Positions 52,220-59,992 of a stretch of DNA of 59,992 nt are shown one piece after another. The position numbers and the translations under genes are program-made. Position 1 is the first letter of the stretch. Each line of letters starts with the position of its first letter. The notes beneath the pieces were generated by a model that worked only from the letters and a program-made list of their open reading frames with translations, was not told where the DNA came from and did not search any database. The DNA is from Terriglobia bacterium (GTDB taxonomy: Bacteria; Acidobacteriota; Terriglobia; Terriglobales; Acidobacteriaceae), in assembly GCA_020073015.1 (NCBI GenBank), contig JAIQFZ010000024.1, forward strand, positions 1 to 59,992. The letters run 5' to 3'.

Positions 52220-53323
52220 TCATCCCCGTCCCGGATTCGGACGGTACTTCCAGCTCTTCGCCGGACTACCCGGAGAAACGATATCCTCCGGAGCCTGACA
52301 AACCGTCCGTAGCACGGAATCATGGCGAGGCGAAAGGGAACAGACTGGATCGGTCGCCGCCGCGTCACCGGCCAGTAGAAATGCCTGGCAACGGCAGCCG
52401 CCGAAATCTTCGGTGCGGCGCTCGCAGGTGCGGCAGGGTTCCTGCATCCACGACTCGCTCCGGAATTTCTGAAAGGCCGCCGATTCGTTCCAGATTGACT
52501 GCAGCGAGCGTTCCTTTACATTGTCGAACACCAGGCCCGGAATCACACCGGCTGCGTGACAAGGAAGGGCTTGCCCTGCAGGATTGATCAGCATCAGCCG
52601 CCGTCCCCAGCCACCCATACATGCTTTTGGAAATTGCGCGTGATAATCCGGCACGACGCTGTCGATGCGCACGCTTCCCTTCAGGCGCACCTCGGCGGCA
52701 GCAACTACAGCCAGCGCCTTCTCAAGTTGCGCCGCCGTCGGCATCAGGGCCGCGCGATTTTCTAGCGCCCATCCGTAATACTGCGTGTGCGCGATCTCGA
52801 TGCGGTCGGGCCGCAGCGTCTCAAGAAACTTGAGCGTCGCTTCGAGATCGTCGAGGTTCTGTCGGTGCACGACCAAGTTGGCAGTGAACGCGATGCGGTG
52901 CTCGCGGATCCAGCCTGCAAGTTCAACCTTGTGCGCGTGCGACTTGGTCCCGGCGATCCAGTCTGCCCGATCTGGGTGTGAATCCTGAAAGCTGAGCTGG
53001 ATGTGGTCGAGTCCGGCCTGCACCAGCCGCGCGAGGCGCTCTCGCGACAGGCCCACGCCCGAGGTGATCAGGTTGGTATAAAGTCGCGCCTGATGCGCTG
53101 ACGCAATGAGTTCTTCCAGATCCGTACGAGCCAGCGGCTCGCCGCCGGTCAGGTGGAGATGCAGAATCCCCATCTTCGCAGCCTCTGCAAAAACGCACCG
53201 CCAGTCTTCCGTTTTCAACTCCGAACTCGCAGCAGCAAGTTCCAGAGGATTCGAGCAGTAGACGCAGTGCAGGGGGCAGCGGTGGGTAATCTCAGCGATC
53301 AGCGCCAGAGGATTCGCAAGCAT
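52220..53323 (-). CDS. pqqE: PqqE, radical SAM enzyme of PQQ synthesis
   Basis: This 367-residue radical SAM protein links Glu and Tyr side chains in the PqqA peptide, with PqqD as chaperone. The radical SAM cluster motif is CPLHCVYCSNP, followed by LHLTGGEPLAR. The C-terminal SPASM-type region binds extra clusters through Cys in LPCHAAGVIPG, CRTCERRTEDFGGCRC and DPVCSLSPRH. Last gene of pqqABCDE, 57 bases after pqqD. Confidence 0.96.
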   Translation of the reverse strand: MLANPLALIAEITHRCPLHCVYCSNPLELAAASSELKTEDWRCVFAEAAKMGILHLHLTGGEPLARTDLEELIASAHQARLYTNLITSGVGLSRERLARLVQAGLDHIQLSFQDSHPDRADWIAGTKSHAHKVELAGWIREHRIAFTANLVVHRQNLDDLEATLKFLETLRPDRIEIAHTQYYGWALENRAALMPTAAQLEKALAVVAAAEVRLKGSVRIDSVVPDYHAQFPKACMGGWGRRLMLINPAGQALPCHAAGVIPGLVFDNVKERSLQSIWNESAAFQKFRSESWMQEPCRTCERRTEDFGGCRCQAFLLAGDAAATDPVCSLSPRHDSVLRTVCQAPEDIVSPGSPAKSWKYRPNPGRG

Positions 53324-53380
53324 CAGTAATCCGAATTTGTGTCACGAATTTCCGAGACAACGACACTGGAAATCGATGAT

Positions 53381-53650
53381 CTAATAATCCACAATCCGCT
53401 TCTCATGCAATTGCTCGAGAAATTTGGCGGCGTCTTCCCGGATGCGCTGGGCGTCCGAACCAAAATACCGCCGGTGCAATTCCTCGACAATATCGAGAAA
53501 TGTCCGCTGTCCATCGCAAAGTTCCAGAATCGCAAGCCCCGTGCCCTGCACCTTCATCGCGCCCTCGGGAAACAGGAGCATGGGGTCTTCCTGGCTTCCG
53601 CCCCAGCGGCATCCGACGGCGAGCGCGGGCTTGCTGGTCTCGGCGATCAT
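53381..53650 (-). CDS. pqqD: PqqD, PqqA-binding chaperone
   Basis: This 89-residue protein has the winged-helix RRE fold that presents PqqA to PqqE. LLFPEGAMKVQGTGLAILEL and DIVEELHRRYFG are characteristic. The ATG at 53650 begins two bases after the pqqC stop; a TTG at 53656 overlapping that stop is possible. Length is normal. Confidence 0.94.
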   Translation of the reverse strand: MIAETSKPALAVGCRWGGSQEDPMLLFPEGAMKVQGTGLAILELCDGQRTFLDIVEELHRRYFGSDAQRIREDAAKFLEQLHEKRIVDY

Positions 53651-53652
53651 CG

Positions 53653-54423
53653 TCAATTCTCGATCCTGAACGCGCCCGGAGGTGGCCAGCCCGGCTGCAC
53701 ATAGGCAAAGTAGAGCGCGTCCAGCTGCGCCCAGAGAATGTCACACTTGTCGCGCAGCGACTGGATCACTCTTTCCTGCTCCGCGCGCGTCTTTGCGCTG
53801 TCGTACACGTAACGGATGGCGAAGGCGGCGTCCTCGGGAGCCTGGTCGAGCCGGGCTTCGAAGTAGTCCAGCCCGCCGCTGAGCCACGGATAATGCTGGC
53901 GCATGCGATCCATGCGCAGCGCGATCAGGTCCCGGGAGAACAACTCTGTGAGTGAGGACGCCACCGCCTCCAGCAGCGGACGCGTGCGTACCAGATTCAA
54001 ATATTCGTTCACGGCATAACGCGTCGCCGGAAGAACTTCCTGCTTACTGGCCACACGCTGCCCATCGAGGCCAGTTGCTTCGGCGAGCTTCAACCATTTT
54101 TCGATGCCGCCCTTGGCATGCAGGTCGCCGTCATGATCCACGATTCGCTTACGCCAGGCACGGCGGAATTCAGGATCGTCACTGCGCGAAAGAATGATCG
54201 CGTCCTTGATGGGAATTACGCTCTGGTAGTAATAGCGGTTGAGCGCCCAGGCCTGCAGTTGGCCGCGCGTGAGTTTGCCTTCATGCATGAGGAGGTGAAA
54301 CGGATGCTGATGGTGATAACGCTGGTCACCGACTGCGCGTAAGGCAGCGCGCAGTTCTTCCATCGGTAGAAGCCCCGTCGACGGCAGTACGCCGGTTTCC
54401 TTTTTCACAGGCTGAGATGGCAT
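53653..54423 (-). CDS. pqqC: PqqC, pyrroloquinoline-quinone synthase
   Basis: This 256-residue cofactor-free oxidase carries out the last ring-closing, eight-electron oxidation of PQQ synthesis. The all-helical fold has RYHHQHPFHLLMHEGKL, WALNRYYYQSVIPIKDA, RIVDHDGD and GGLDYFEARL, with the active-site His, Arg and Tyr residues present. The ATG at 54423 overlaps the end of pqqB by 19 bases, with GGAAG upstream. Confidence 0.96.
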   Translation of the reverse strand: MPSQPVKKETGVLPSTGLLPMEELRAALRAVGDQRYHHQHPFHLLMHEGKLTRGQLQAWALNRYYYQSVIPIKDAIILSRSDDPEFRRAWRKRIVDHDGDLHAKGGIEKWLKLAEATGLDGQRVASKQEVLPATRYAVNEYLNLVRTRPLLEAVASSLTELFSRDLIALRMDRMRQHYPWLSGGLDYFEARLDQAPEDAAFAIRYVYDSAKTRAEQERVIQSLRDKCDILWAQLDALYFAYVQPGWPPPGAFRIEN

Positions 54424-55319
54424 CCGTCTTCCGCCAGTTCCCATCCCGAATCGCGCACCTGGCGATACTCCGCGCCCGCTTCGTTCAGCATGGGATTCGT
54501 GTTGTTAATGTGAATATACATTCTGCGCGGCTTGGTCAACCCGGCGAGTTGACGCAGCGTACCGTCCTCACCGCCGACGGGAACGTGTCCCATCTCGTGA
54601 GCTCTCTGTCCGAAACCTTGCCGCTGAATCAGTTCGTCGTCGCTCCAGAAAGTTCCGTCGAGCAGCAGACAGTCGAGCGTCGCGAACAAGTTCTTCAACG
54701 CAGGAGTGAGCGAGGGCAACTGAGGAAAGAAGCCGAGAGTCTTCCCGGAAGGAGATGTCAGAATCAACCCAAGTACAGCCTCTTCGGAATGAGGAGCGGC
54801 GCTGGCGTATGCCGGATGCCGCGCGGGAAGGGCGAGGACGTGACAGGCGATTACGCGGCCATCAGTAGTCGTAGATGGCAGGACAAAGTCCTCTCCGGCG
54901 CGAATCGCATTCCATCGCACCTGGTCGTCCACACGGTTCAGCATCCGAAACATGCTGTTGCTGCGGAGGATTTCAATCACCGACGCGGAGGCCCACACCT
55001 GGAAGGGCTGCAGTTCGCGCAGAAGCAGTAACCCAAGAACGTGGTCCAGATCGGCGCTGGCCAGAACCACGCCGCTGATGGGAGAACTGCGTGTGCCCGA
55101 ACTGGGATGCAATTCGCGGGTGGACTCGATCTGGAGCCGCAGGTCGGGCGAAGCGCCCAGTAGGAACCAGGACACGCCGTCGCTACCAACCGTGACCTGC
55201 GTCTGCAAGCGAGGCTTTCCCGCGAACTGCCCGGCGCGCACGGCACGGCAGTTCGGACAGACACAATTCCATTGCGGAAATCCTCCTCCGGCAGCAGAGC
55301 CGAGGATTTTTACCAGCAT
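54405..55319 (-). CDS. pqqB: PqqB, metallo-beta-lactamase-fold hydroxylase
   Basis: This 304-residue protein of the metallo-beta-lactamase fold is thought to hydroxylate the Tyr part of the processed PqqA dipeptide. N-terminal GSAAGGGFPQWNCVCPNCR is the family signature. SADLDHVLGL, DGTFWSDDEL and HINNTNPML mark the metal site region. The ATG at 55319 is preferred to a TTG one codon upstream. It begins 9 bases after pqqA stops. Confidence 0.95.
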   Translation of the reverse strand: MLVKILGSAAGGGFPQWNCVCPNCRAVRAGQFAGKPRLQTQVTVGSDGVSWFLLGASPDLRLQIESTRELHPSSGTRSSPISGVVLASADLDHVLGLLLLRELQPFQVWASASVIEILRSNSMFRMLNRVDDQVRWNAIRAGEDFVLPSTTTDGRVIACHVLALPARHPAYASAAPHSEEAVLGLILTSPSGKTLGFFPQLPSLTPALKNLFATLDCLLLDGTFWSDDELIQRQGFGQRAHEMGHVPVGGEDGTLRQLAGLTKPRRMYIHINNTNPMLNEAGAEYRQVRDSGWELAEDGCHLSL

Positions 55320-55328
55320 CAATTGAGA

Positions 55329-55406
55329 TTACAGCTTCGCGCTCGCGTAGGAGTTAATTTCGCAGCAGAGGGAGACTTCCTCGAAAACCGGCGCAGTCCA
55401 AACCAT
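55329..55406 (-). CDS. pqqA: PqqA, PQQ precursor peptide
   Basis: This is a 25-residue peptide starting MVWTAPVFEEVSL and ending INSYASAKL. It keeps the E-x3-Y pair (Glu16 and Tyr20) whose side chains become PQQ. It lies 9 bases before pqqB, on the same strand, as in other pqq operons. The ATG at 55406 has GGGGTG upstream. The reading frame is open further upstream (to 55649), but that extension crosses repeats and is not likely coding. Below most gene-caller length limits. Confidence 0.93.
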   Translation of the reverse strand: MVWTAPVFEEVSLCCEINSYASAKL

Positions 55407-55716
55407 GGCGTTCACCCCATTCAAAATGACCCGCTGGGGTGCGGGTTTTGAAGAGGATAGCATCGGGCGCCGGGGCAAGGCCAGAGCTTTTTCCAGCCAG
55501 GGACAGATAGCGTTAAACCATTGAAACGAAGACCGTTCAACTGTAGCGCCGGCACCTTGCCGACTGTCGCGAGGGCACCTTTGCCCTCGCAGGCGGGGGC
55601 GGGGCGCCCCCACGACAGCCGCCGGGTCGGCGGCGCTACGACCTGTCATTGTCGCTCCAATCCCAAAGTCAAGGACGGTTGTCAGCGGCGGAACGCACCC
55701 CTACAATCTTTCAATA
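55407..55716. other. Divergent intergenic region with dispersed repeat
   Basis: This 310-base gap lies between pqqA and the acylase gene. It holds a GC-rich repeat block at 55543-55640 (see separate entry). Promoters for both divergent units should be here; none was placed with confidence. Confidence 0.5.
55543..55640. repeat. Dispersed GC-rich repeat, copy upstream of acylase
   Basis: The block starts GTAGCGCCGGCACCTTGCC (55543-55561), which recurs exactly, inverted, at 58283-58301. It also holds GGGGGCGGGGCGCCCCC, similar to GGGGGCGTCCCGCCCCC at about 58256-58273. The ends of the block (GTAGCGCCG and CGGCGCTAC) pair with each other. Confidence 0.7.
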
Positions 55717-58191
55717 ATGTCCGTCACCGCTTCCCTGCCTGAAGTCCGCCGTCGCAACCCAGCGCTGCGAATCCTGTATTACGCCTTTTGCGTGTTGCTG
55801 GCGGCGCTGATCGGCGGCCTATGGTGGCTGGTCTGGATCGCCCGCTCTCCCTTGCCGCAGTTGGATGGCTCCGTCTCTGTGCATGGGGTTTCGGCGAAGG
55901 TGCGCGTGGTGCGCGATGAGCACGGTGTCCCGACGATCGAAGCGGCCACACTGGATGATCTTTTCTTTGCGCAGGGGTACGTCACGGCGCAGGACCGGCT
56001 GTGGCAGATGGACCTTATGCGGCGGGCGGCGGGCGGTGAGCTTTCCGAGATCATCGGCGAAGATACCGTCAAGATGGACCGCGAGCAGCGCATTCTGGGC
56101 CTTCGAGTCGCGGCCGAGACGGCGGAGAAAACCATCTCTGCACGCGACCACGCCTATTTCGAAGACTACGCTCGCGGCGTGAATGCGTTTCTTGCATCGC
56201 ATCGCGACCGGCTATCGCTCGAGTTCCGTTTGATGAAGTATCAGCCACGTCCCTGGACGGTGACCGATTCGTTGCTGATCGGCGCGCGCCTGGTGCAGGA
56301 TTTGAACCACTACAGCTATGCGCGGGCGCTCACGCGCGAGAAAATTCTGGCGAAGCTGGGCCCCGAGCTTACCGCAGACCTGTACGTGAATTGGTCGTGG
56401 CGGGACCGGCCGCCCACCGACCTGCGGCGCGGGATGGCTGACGAACCAGGCGCCGGCAGCGGCGATGAAGATGAGGAGGACGAGGAGGAAGTTGATCCAT
56501 CCGGCGAGACCAACCACCTGATCTCAGCACGCGCGGTAGCCGGGCTCACAGCGGCGGAAGACGATCTCTTCCGCTCGGGATCGAACAACTGGGTTGTGTC
56601 CGGACAGCACACGGTCACGGGAAAGCCGCTGCTCTCGAACGACATGCATCTCGGCCACCAGATGCCGAACCTGTGGTTTGAGGCACATCTGAAAAGCGGC
56701 AGCTTCGACGTGGCGGGCGTCACGCTGCCAGGCGTGCCCTTCGTCATCGTGGGCCACAACCAGCGGATCGGCTGGGGCTTCACCAACGTTGGGCCAACGG
56801 TCGAAGATGATTACATCGAAGAGTTCAACGAGCGCGGCCAGTACAAGGCGCCTACTGGATGGCGCGACCCGGAGCGGCGGCAGGAAGTCATCCACGTCAA
56901 AGGCAAGCCGGACGTGACGCTCGAAGTGGTGACGACGCGGCATGGGCCGATCATCAGCGAGCTGGTCCCGGGGGAGACTCGCAAGATTGCGTTGCGCTGG
57001 ACGCTGTACGACGGCATGGGACTACCCTTCTTCGACGTCAACGCAGCCACAAACTGGGAGGAGTTCCGCAAGGCCTTCTCAGGTTTTGCGGCCGCAGGAC
57101 AGAACGCGATGTACGGCGACGTAGACGGCCACATTGGCTATCAGGCGACGGGGCGGGTTCCGATCCGGGCGGCGGGCGATGGCAGCCTGCCGGTTGCGGG
57201 CAGTGACGATGCGCATGAGTGGAAGAGCTACATTCCGTTCGACGACTTGCCGCGTGTGTTTGATCCGCCCACTGGAATTCTGGCGACGGCGAACGGGCGG
57301 ATCGCTCCCGACAAGTACAAGTACTCGATCAGCACGGAATGGGATGCTCCGTGGCGCACCGACCGCATCTACCGAGTGCTGGAATCGGGAAAGAAGTTTG
57401 CACCGGCGGACATGCTGGCGCTGCAGATGGATGTGTCGTCCACGCTGGACCGGTTCTGCGCCGACAAGTTCGTGTATGCGCTCGATCACGCCGCGAATAC
57501 CTCGAGCCGGGCGAAGCGGGCAGCGGATATTCTGCGCGATTGGGATGGACGGATGACCGCCGATTCCGCGGCGCCTACGATCGAGTCGAAGTCGCGACAG
57601 GAACTGGTGCGGCTGCTGCTGGAACCAAAGCTGGGACCGGCGCCCGCTGGCCCGCCGAACTTCCCTCCGAACGGCGAACTGAACTGGAAGAGCTATCGCT
57701 GGAGCATGTCAACGGTGTGGGTGGAAGCCGTGCTCACGAAACAGCCCACCCGCTGGCTGCCGCCCGGATATCCGGACTACGAGACCTTGCTGGCCGCGGC
57801 GGTCGAAAACGCGCTGAAGCAGCCGGGAGTGCCCGCGGACGTGGGGGAATGGAAGTGGGGGAAAAACTATCCGGTTGAAATTAACCACCTGGTGCTGAGC
57901 CGTCTGCCGCTGATCGGGCGATGGACGGGGCCGGGTCTTCGTGCCTTGAGCGGCAGCGCATCCACGGTGAAAGCGGTGGGGCGCGACTTCGGGCCTTCGG
58001 AGCGCCTGACATGGAATTTCGCGAACTTCGACGAGAGCACGCTCAACATCGTCACGGGAGAGAGCGGGATCTTCCTCAGTCCGTACTACATGGACCAGTG
58101 GCGGGCGTGGTATGGGGGAACAACGTTCGGGTTTCCCTTCTCGAAGGAAGCGGTCGAGCAACACAAGCAGCACGCGATGACGCTGGAGTAG
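55717..58191 (+). CDS. Penicillin acylase family protein
   Basis: This 824-residue N-terminal nucleophile hydrolase has a transmembrane signal (LRILYYAFCVLLAALIGGLW). The alpha part carries FAQGYVTAQDRLWQMDLMRR. The autocatalytic cut site precedes Ser in RSGSNNWVVSG, which would become the beta-chain N-terminus. The beta part has SNDMHLGHQMPNLWFEAHL, GHNQRIGWGFTNV and a C-terminal SGIFLSPYYMDQW. An acidic insert (DEDEEDEEEVD, about residue 250) lies in the linker region just before the cut. Family members hydrolyse amides such as beta-lactam side chains or acyl-homoserine lactones; the substrate is unknown. Flanked by inverted copies of a repeat. Confidence 0.92.
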   Translation: MSVTASLPEVRRRNPALRILYYAFCVLLAALIGGLWWLVWIARSPLPQLDGSVSVHGVSAKVRVVRDEHGVPTIEAATLDDLFFAQGYVTAQDRLWQMDLMRRAAGGELSEIIGEDTVKMDREQRILGLRVAAETAEKTISARDHAYFEDYARGVNAFLASHRDRLSLEFRLMKYQPRPWTVTDSLLIGARLVQDLNHYSYARALTREKILAKLGPELTADLYVNWSWRDRPPTDLRRGMADEPGAGSGDEDEEDEEEVDPSGETNHLISARAVAGLTAAEDDLFRSGSNNWVVSGQHTVTGKPLLSNDMHLGHQMPNLWFEAHLKSGSFDVAGVTLPGVPFVIVGHNQRIGWGFTNVGPTVEDDYIEEFNERGQYKAPTGWRDPERRQEVIHVKGKPDVTLEVVTTRHGPIISELVPGETRKIALRWTLYDGMGLPFFDVNAATNWEEFRKAFSGFAAAGQNAMYGDVDGHIGYQATGRVPIRAAGDGSLPVAGSDDAHEWKSYIPFDDLPRVFDPPTGILATANGRIAPDKYKYSISTEWDAPWRTDRIYRVLESGKKFAPADMLALQMDVSSTLDRFCADKFVYALDHAANTSSRAKRAADILRDWDGRMTADSAAPTIESKSRQELVRLLLEPKLGPAPAGPPNFPPNGELNWKSYRWSMSTVWVEAVLTKQPTRWLPPGYPDYETLLAAAVENALKQPGVPADVGEWKWGKNYPVEINHLVLSRLPLIGRWTGPGLRALSGSASTVKAVGRDFGPSERLTWNFANFDESTLNIVTGESGIFLSPYYMDQWRAWYGGTTFGFPFSKEAVEQHKQHAMTLE

Positions 58192-58204
58192 ACTGGCTCG
58201 ATTG

Positions 58205-58303
58205 ACGTGGCGCCGCCGCCCCGGCGGCTAGCCTGCCCTGAGCGAAGCCGAAGGGTGGGGGCGTCCCGCCCCCACATGCGAGGGCAAGGTGCCGGCGCTA
58301 CTA
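58205..58303. repeat. Dispersed GC-rich repeat, inverted copy downstream of acylase
   Basis: This block contains GGCAAGGTGCCGGCGCTAC (58283-58301), the exact reverse complement of 55543-55561. It also holds GGCGCCGCCGCCCCGGCGGC and the string CCTGCCCTGAGCGAAGCCGA, a widespread intergenic motif type. It separates the convergent acylase and lipoprotein genes. Confidence 0.7.
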
Positions 58304-58307
58304 GACT

Positions 58308-59672
58308 CTAGAAATCTGGCGTCTTCACGTCCACGAACTGGCCGACGAGGTTGGCAATCTCACCGGGGTTATTCGGATTATTCGGGTTGTCCTCCAACGC
58401 ATCGATCTTGGCGTCGTAGATACGGAGCGATCCGCCCTGGATCACATACACGGCGGTGCGCTTGGCGATCGGTTGGATGCCAGTCACGTCTCCATTCGCG
58501 GAAGGAATTACGGTGCCGCCGGGCGGGACGCTCCCGACCGCGGTACTCAGCGTGTTGTAAATGGAAAGGCAGCCGCGAACTTCATCGCCTGGGTTGATCG
58601 CGGTGATCTCTGTACACGTCCGCGCGCCCACTAAAATCTGGCCGTTGGCCCCGAGAGCCATGCGAGTGTGGTAGCCGTCGGTGATGACGATATCCGCCGA
58701 GTTCGTCACGGTCATGCTGGTAAGGTCGAAGACCGTCAGCAGTCCGCACGTGGTAGCCGCAGTGGTCTGGCCGGTGCAAGGCGAGGCGGGCACAGGTGTT
58801 CCGGCCAGATACATGGTTGAACCGTTTACCATCGCGACGCTGGCGGCGGGAACGGGAACGGCCGCGCCGGGTGTGTTCGTCGTCAAATCTAGCGTTTGAA
58901 CGCTGGCCTGCGATCCGCCGCATTCGGCGCCGCAGTTCACCACGTAGGCGGTGGTGTCGTCACTGCTGAAGAAGGCCGCAACCGGATGGTCGAAGCCGGG
59001 AACCCTGACCACCGGATTAGTCTGTGTGCCAATGTTGCTGGGGGTGATCACAGAGAGAAAGCAGGGGACCAGTGTAGAGCAGGGAGGGTCAGTCGAATCT
59101 GGGCTATCGCTGAAGGCAAGGATCCGGTTGCCGGTGTTGTCGATCGAAAGATAGCGGACTGAGGGAATGTCTACCTCCGCGGTGAAAGTGCCCGTGCCCA
59201 GCGCGATGACCTTGACCGCCCCGGGAGACTGCCCCACCACGGACGCCGTGGGCACGGCAGCGTAGGCAGTGGAGCTATCAGGCGATACGACGAAACTCTC
59301 GGTAAAGCCGGGTAAAGTCAGGTGGGCGGTGTCGCTCTCCTTGGCATTGTCGATCCACGTAAGCTGGTTTTCTGCGGGGCTGAATACCAGGGTTGTGGTC
59401 CGATTGGGCGTGAGCACCATCATTCCCGGAGCATTGCCAGCGCCAATCGGAGCAACGGCACCAAGGACGTCTTTTTGAGCGTCCACGATATACACAGCTG
59501 CCGATAGGCTGCCGGCACTGACGTTCTCGGAGAGGAAGGCGCGGTCTTTGAGGCCGCTGCCGGTGTTCGTGCCGGAGCTGGCGGATCCACAGCTCAGCAG
59601 CGTCAGACTGGCCGCAAGCAGGAGCAACAGTAGGAACAGGGCTCTTTTCAAAACCTGGGACTCCAGGAGCAT
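58308..59672 (-). CDS. Beta-propeller-like lipoprotein
   Basis: This protein of about 454 residues has a lipoprotein signal (LFLLLLLLAASLTLLSCGS, lipobox LLSC). It is followed by repeated beta-strand units of the YVTN/lactonase-like type (VLTPNRTTTLVFSPAENQLT, VVSPDSSTAYAAV, SIDNTGNRILAFSDSP, FFSSDDTTAYVVN). Acidobacteria encode many such proteins of unknown function. The ATG at 59672 lacks a clear ribosome site. A TTG seven codons later has GGAG upstream and is an alternative start, leaving the lipobox intact. It ends in DVKTPDF. Confidence 0.75.
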   Translation of the reverse strand: MLLESQVLKRALFLLLLLLAASLTLLSCGSASSGTNTGSGLKDRAFLSENVSAGSLSAAVYIVDAQKDVLGAVAPIGAGNAPGMMVLTPNRTTTLVFSPAENQLTWIDNAKESDTAHLTLPGFTESFVVSPDSSTAYAAVPTASVVGQSPGAVKVIALGTGTFTAEVDIPSVRYLSIDNTGNRILAFSDSPDSTDPPCSTLVPCFLSVITPSNIGTQTNPVVRVPGFDHPVAAFFSSDDTTAYVVNCGAECGGSQASVQTLDLTTNTPGAAVPVPAASVAMVNGSTMYLAGTPVPASPCTGQTTAATTCGLLTVFDLTSMTVTNSADIVITDGYHTRMALGANGQILVGARTCTEITAINPGDEVRGCLSIYNTLSTAVGSVPPGGTVIPSANGDVTGIQPIAKRTAVYVIQGGSLRIYDAKIDALEDNPNNPNNPGEIANLVGQFVDVKTPDF

Positions 59673-59795
59673 GCAGGATAATCACTTGGATGCAAGCAAT
59701 GGATTATAGCAAAGCTTAGAACCACCGCTGTTGCCGCAGCCGTGTAGTTCGGCGCATGAGTCTGGGTCCGCGTGAAGGCCGTCATCGCCGGACTG

Positions 59796-59992
59796 TCAGA
59801 CGAAGAACTGCTTGAGCAGATCCATCCTAACCTGCTCTTTGGCAACCGCTTGTCCGATGCGCCGGAGGTTGCCGATCTGGTCGGCAGCGTCCATTTCACG
59901 TACTCTTTGGGGATCGATGTCGGGAAGATTCAGGTCGTCGAGGCGGGCGCGGGTCAGGTTGATGGTGGTGCGCTGGTAGGTCAGGGCCTTGC
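59796..59992 (-). CDS. C-terminus of an unidentified protein entering from the right edge
   Basis: The reverse strand is open from the window edge to a TGA at 59796-59798, giving about 65 residues. It includes KALTYQRTTINLTRARLDDL, DPQRVREMDAADQIGNLRR and the end RMDLLKQFFV. Charged, helical composition and codon-position GC bias suggest a real gene. I do not recognise the family. Confidence 0.5.
   Translation of the reverse strand, partial: KALTYQRTTINLTRARLDDLNLPDIDPQRVREMDAADQIGNLRRIGQAVAKEQVRMDLLKQFFV

Noticed and set aside
55407-55649. Longer version of pqqA with about 80 extra N-terminal residues
   Set aside because: The extra part runs through GC-rich repeats, lacks a ribosome site and PqqA is always a short peptide.

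Overview
The window looks like a chromosomal segment of an Acidobacteriota member, most likely class Terriglobia (Koribacter-like). The reasons are a high-GC genome, an Oar-type TonB-dependent receptor with an N-terminal carboxypeptidase-regulatory domain and no SusD partner, a TonB-fused pseudokinase, a DUF2934 segment, a penicillin-acylase-family protein and many GC-rich intergenic hairpins. This placement rests on gene families and style, not on a ribosomal marker. No rRNA or tRNA was recognised.

Layout. 1-1445: the edge of an accessory element, with the N-terminus of a tyrosine recombinase running off the left end and a lower-GC lipoprotein/membrane gene bracketed by 26-bp direct repeats. 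1446-9041: a secreted M28 peptidase, a two-subunit molybdenum hydroxylase (IorAB type), a rubrerythrin with a signal-peptide-like N-terminus and a thioredoxin-like [2Fe-2S] ferredoxin fused to a SAM methyltransferase. 9125-18736: a site-2 protease with CBS domains, a DUF2934-Hsp20 protein whose ribosome binding site sits in a hairpin, an orphan 54-residue Flp pilin, a cyclopropane fatty acid synthase, a 1374-residue RHS protein and an MgtC/DUF4010 membrane protein. 18823-22125: an acyl-CoA dehydrogenase, a lipase-like hydrolase and a small unknown protein.

22305-32232 is a beta-glucan utilisation locus: GH30, GH16, a LacI regulator, a TonB-dependent receptor and a GH3 enzyme. A compact control region lies between the regulator and the receptor, with two LacI-type boxes 21 bp apart and a perfect CRP-type palindrome. 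GH16, GH30 and GH3 together fit stepwise breakdown of beta-1,3/1,6-glucan such as fungal wall glucan or laminarin. 32311-38136 is a respiratory formate dehydrogenase locus: fdhE divergent from fdnGHI. The alpha subunit is read through an in-frame TGA as selenocysteine.

38140-44161: a pseudokinase-TonB protein, a PPOX flavoprotein and a glycolytic cluster gap-pgk-macrodomain-tpiA. 44162-51060: a hybrid histidine kinase, a GH130-like exported protein, a glycine-rich secreted protein, purQ and fabH. 51118-55406: a zinc-ribbon membrane protein, a Fur-family regulator and a complete pqqABCDE operon including the 25-codon pqqA. 55543-59992: a penicillin-acylase-family enzyme flanked by inverted copies of a dispersed repeat, a beta-propeller lipoprotein and the C-terminus of an unidentified gene entering from the right edge.

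Many intergenic regions carry strong GC-rich inverted repeats of a few recurrent types; one copy appears to have been absorbed into the pseudokinase coding sequence. The least ordinary items are the ferredoxin-methyltransferase fusion beside a possibly exported rubrerythrin, the pseudokinase-TonB protein, the hairpin over the hsp20 ribosome binding site, the macrodomain inside the glycolytic operon and the repeat-bracketed cassette beside the integrase.
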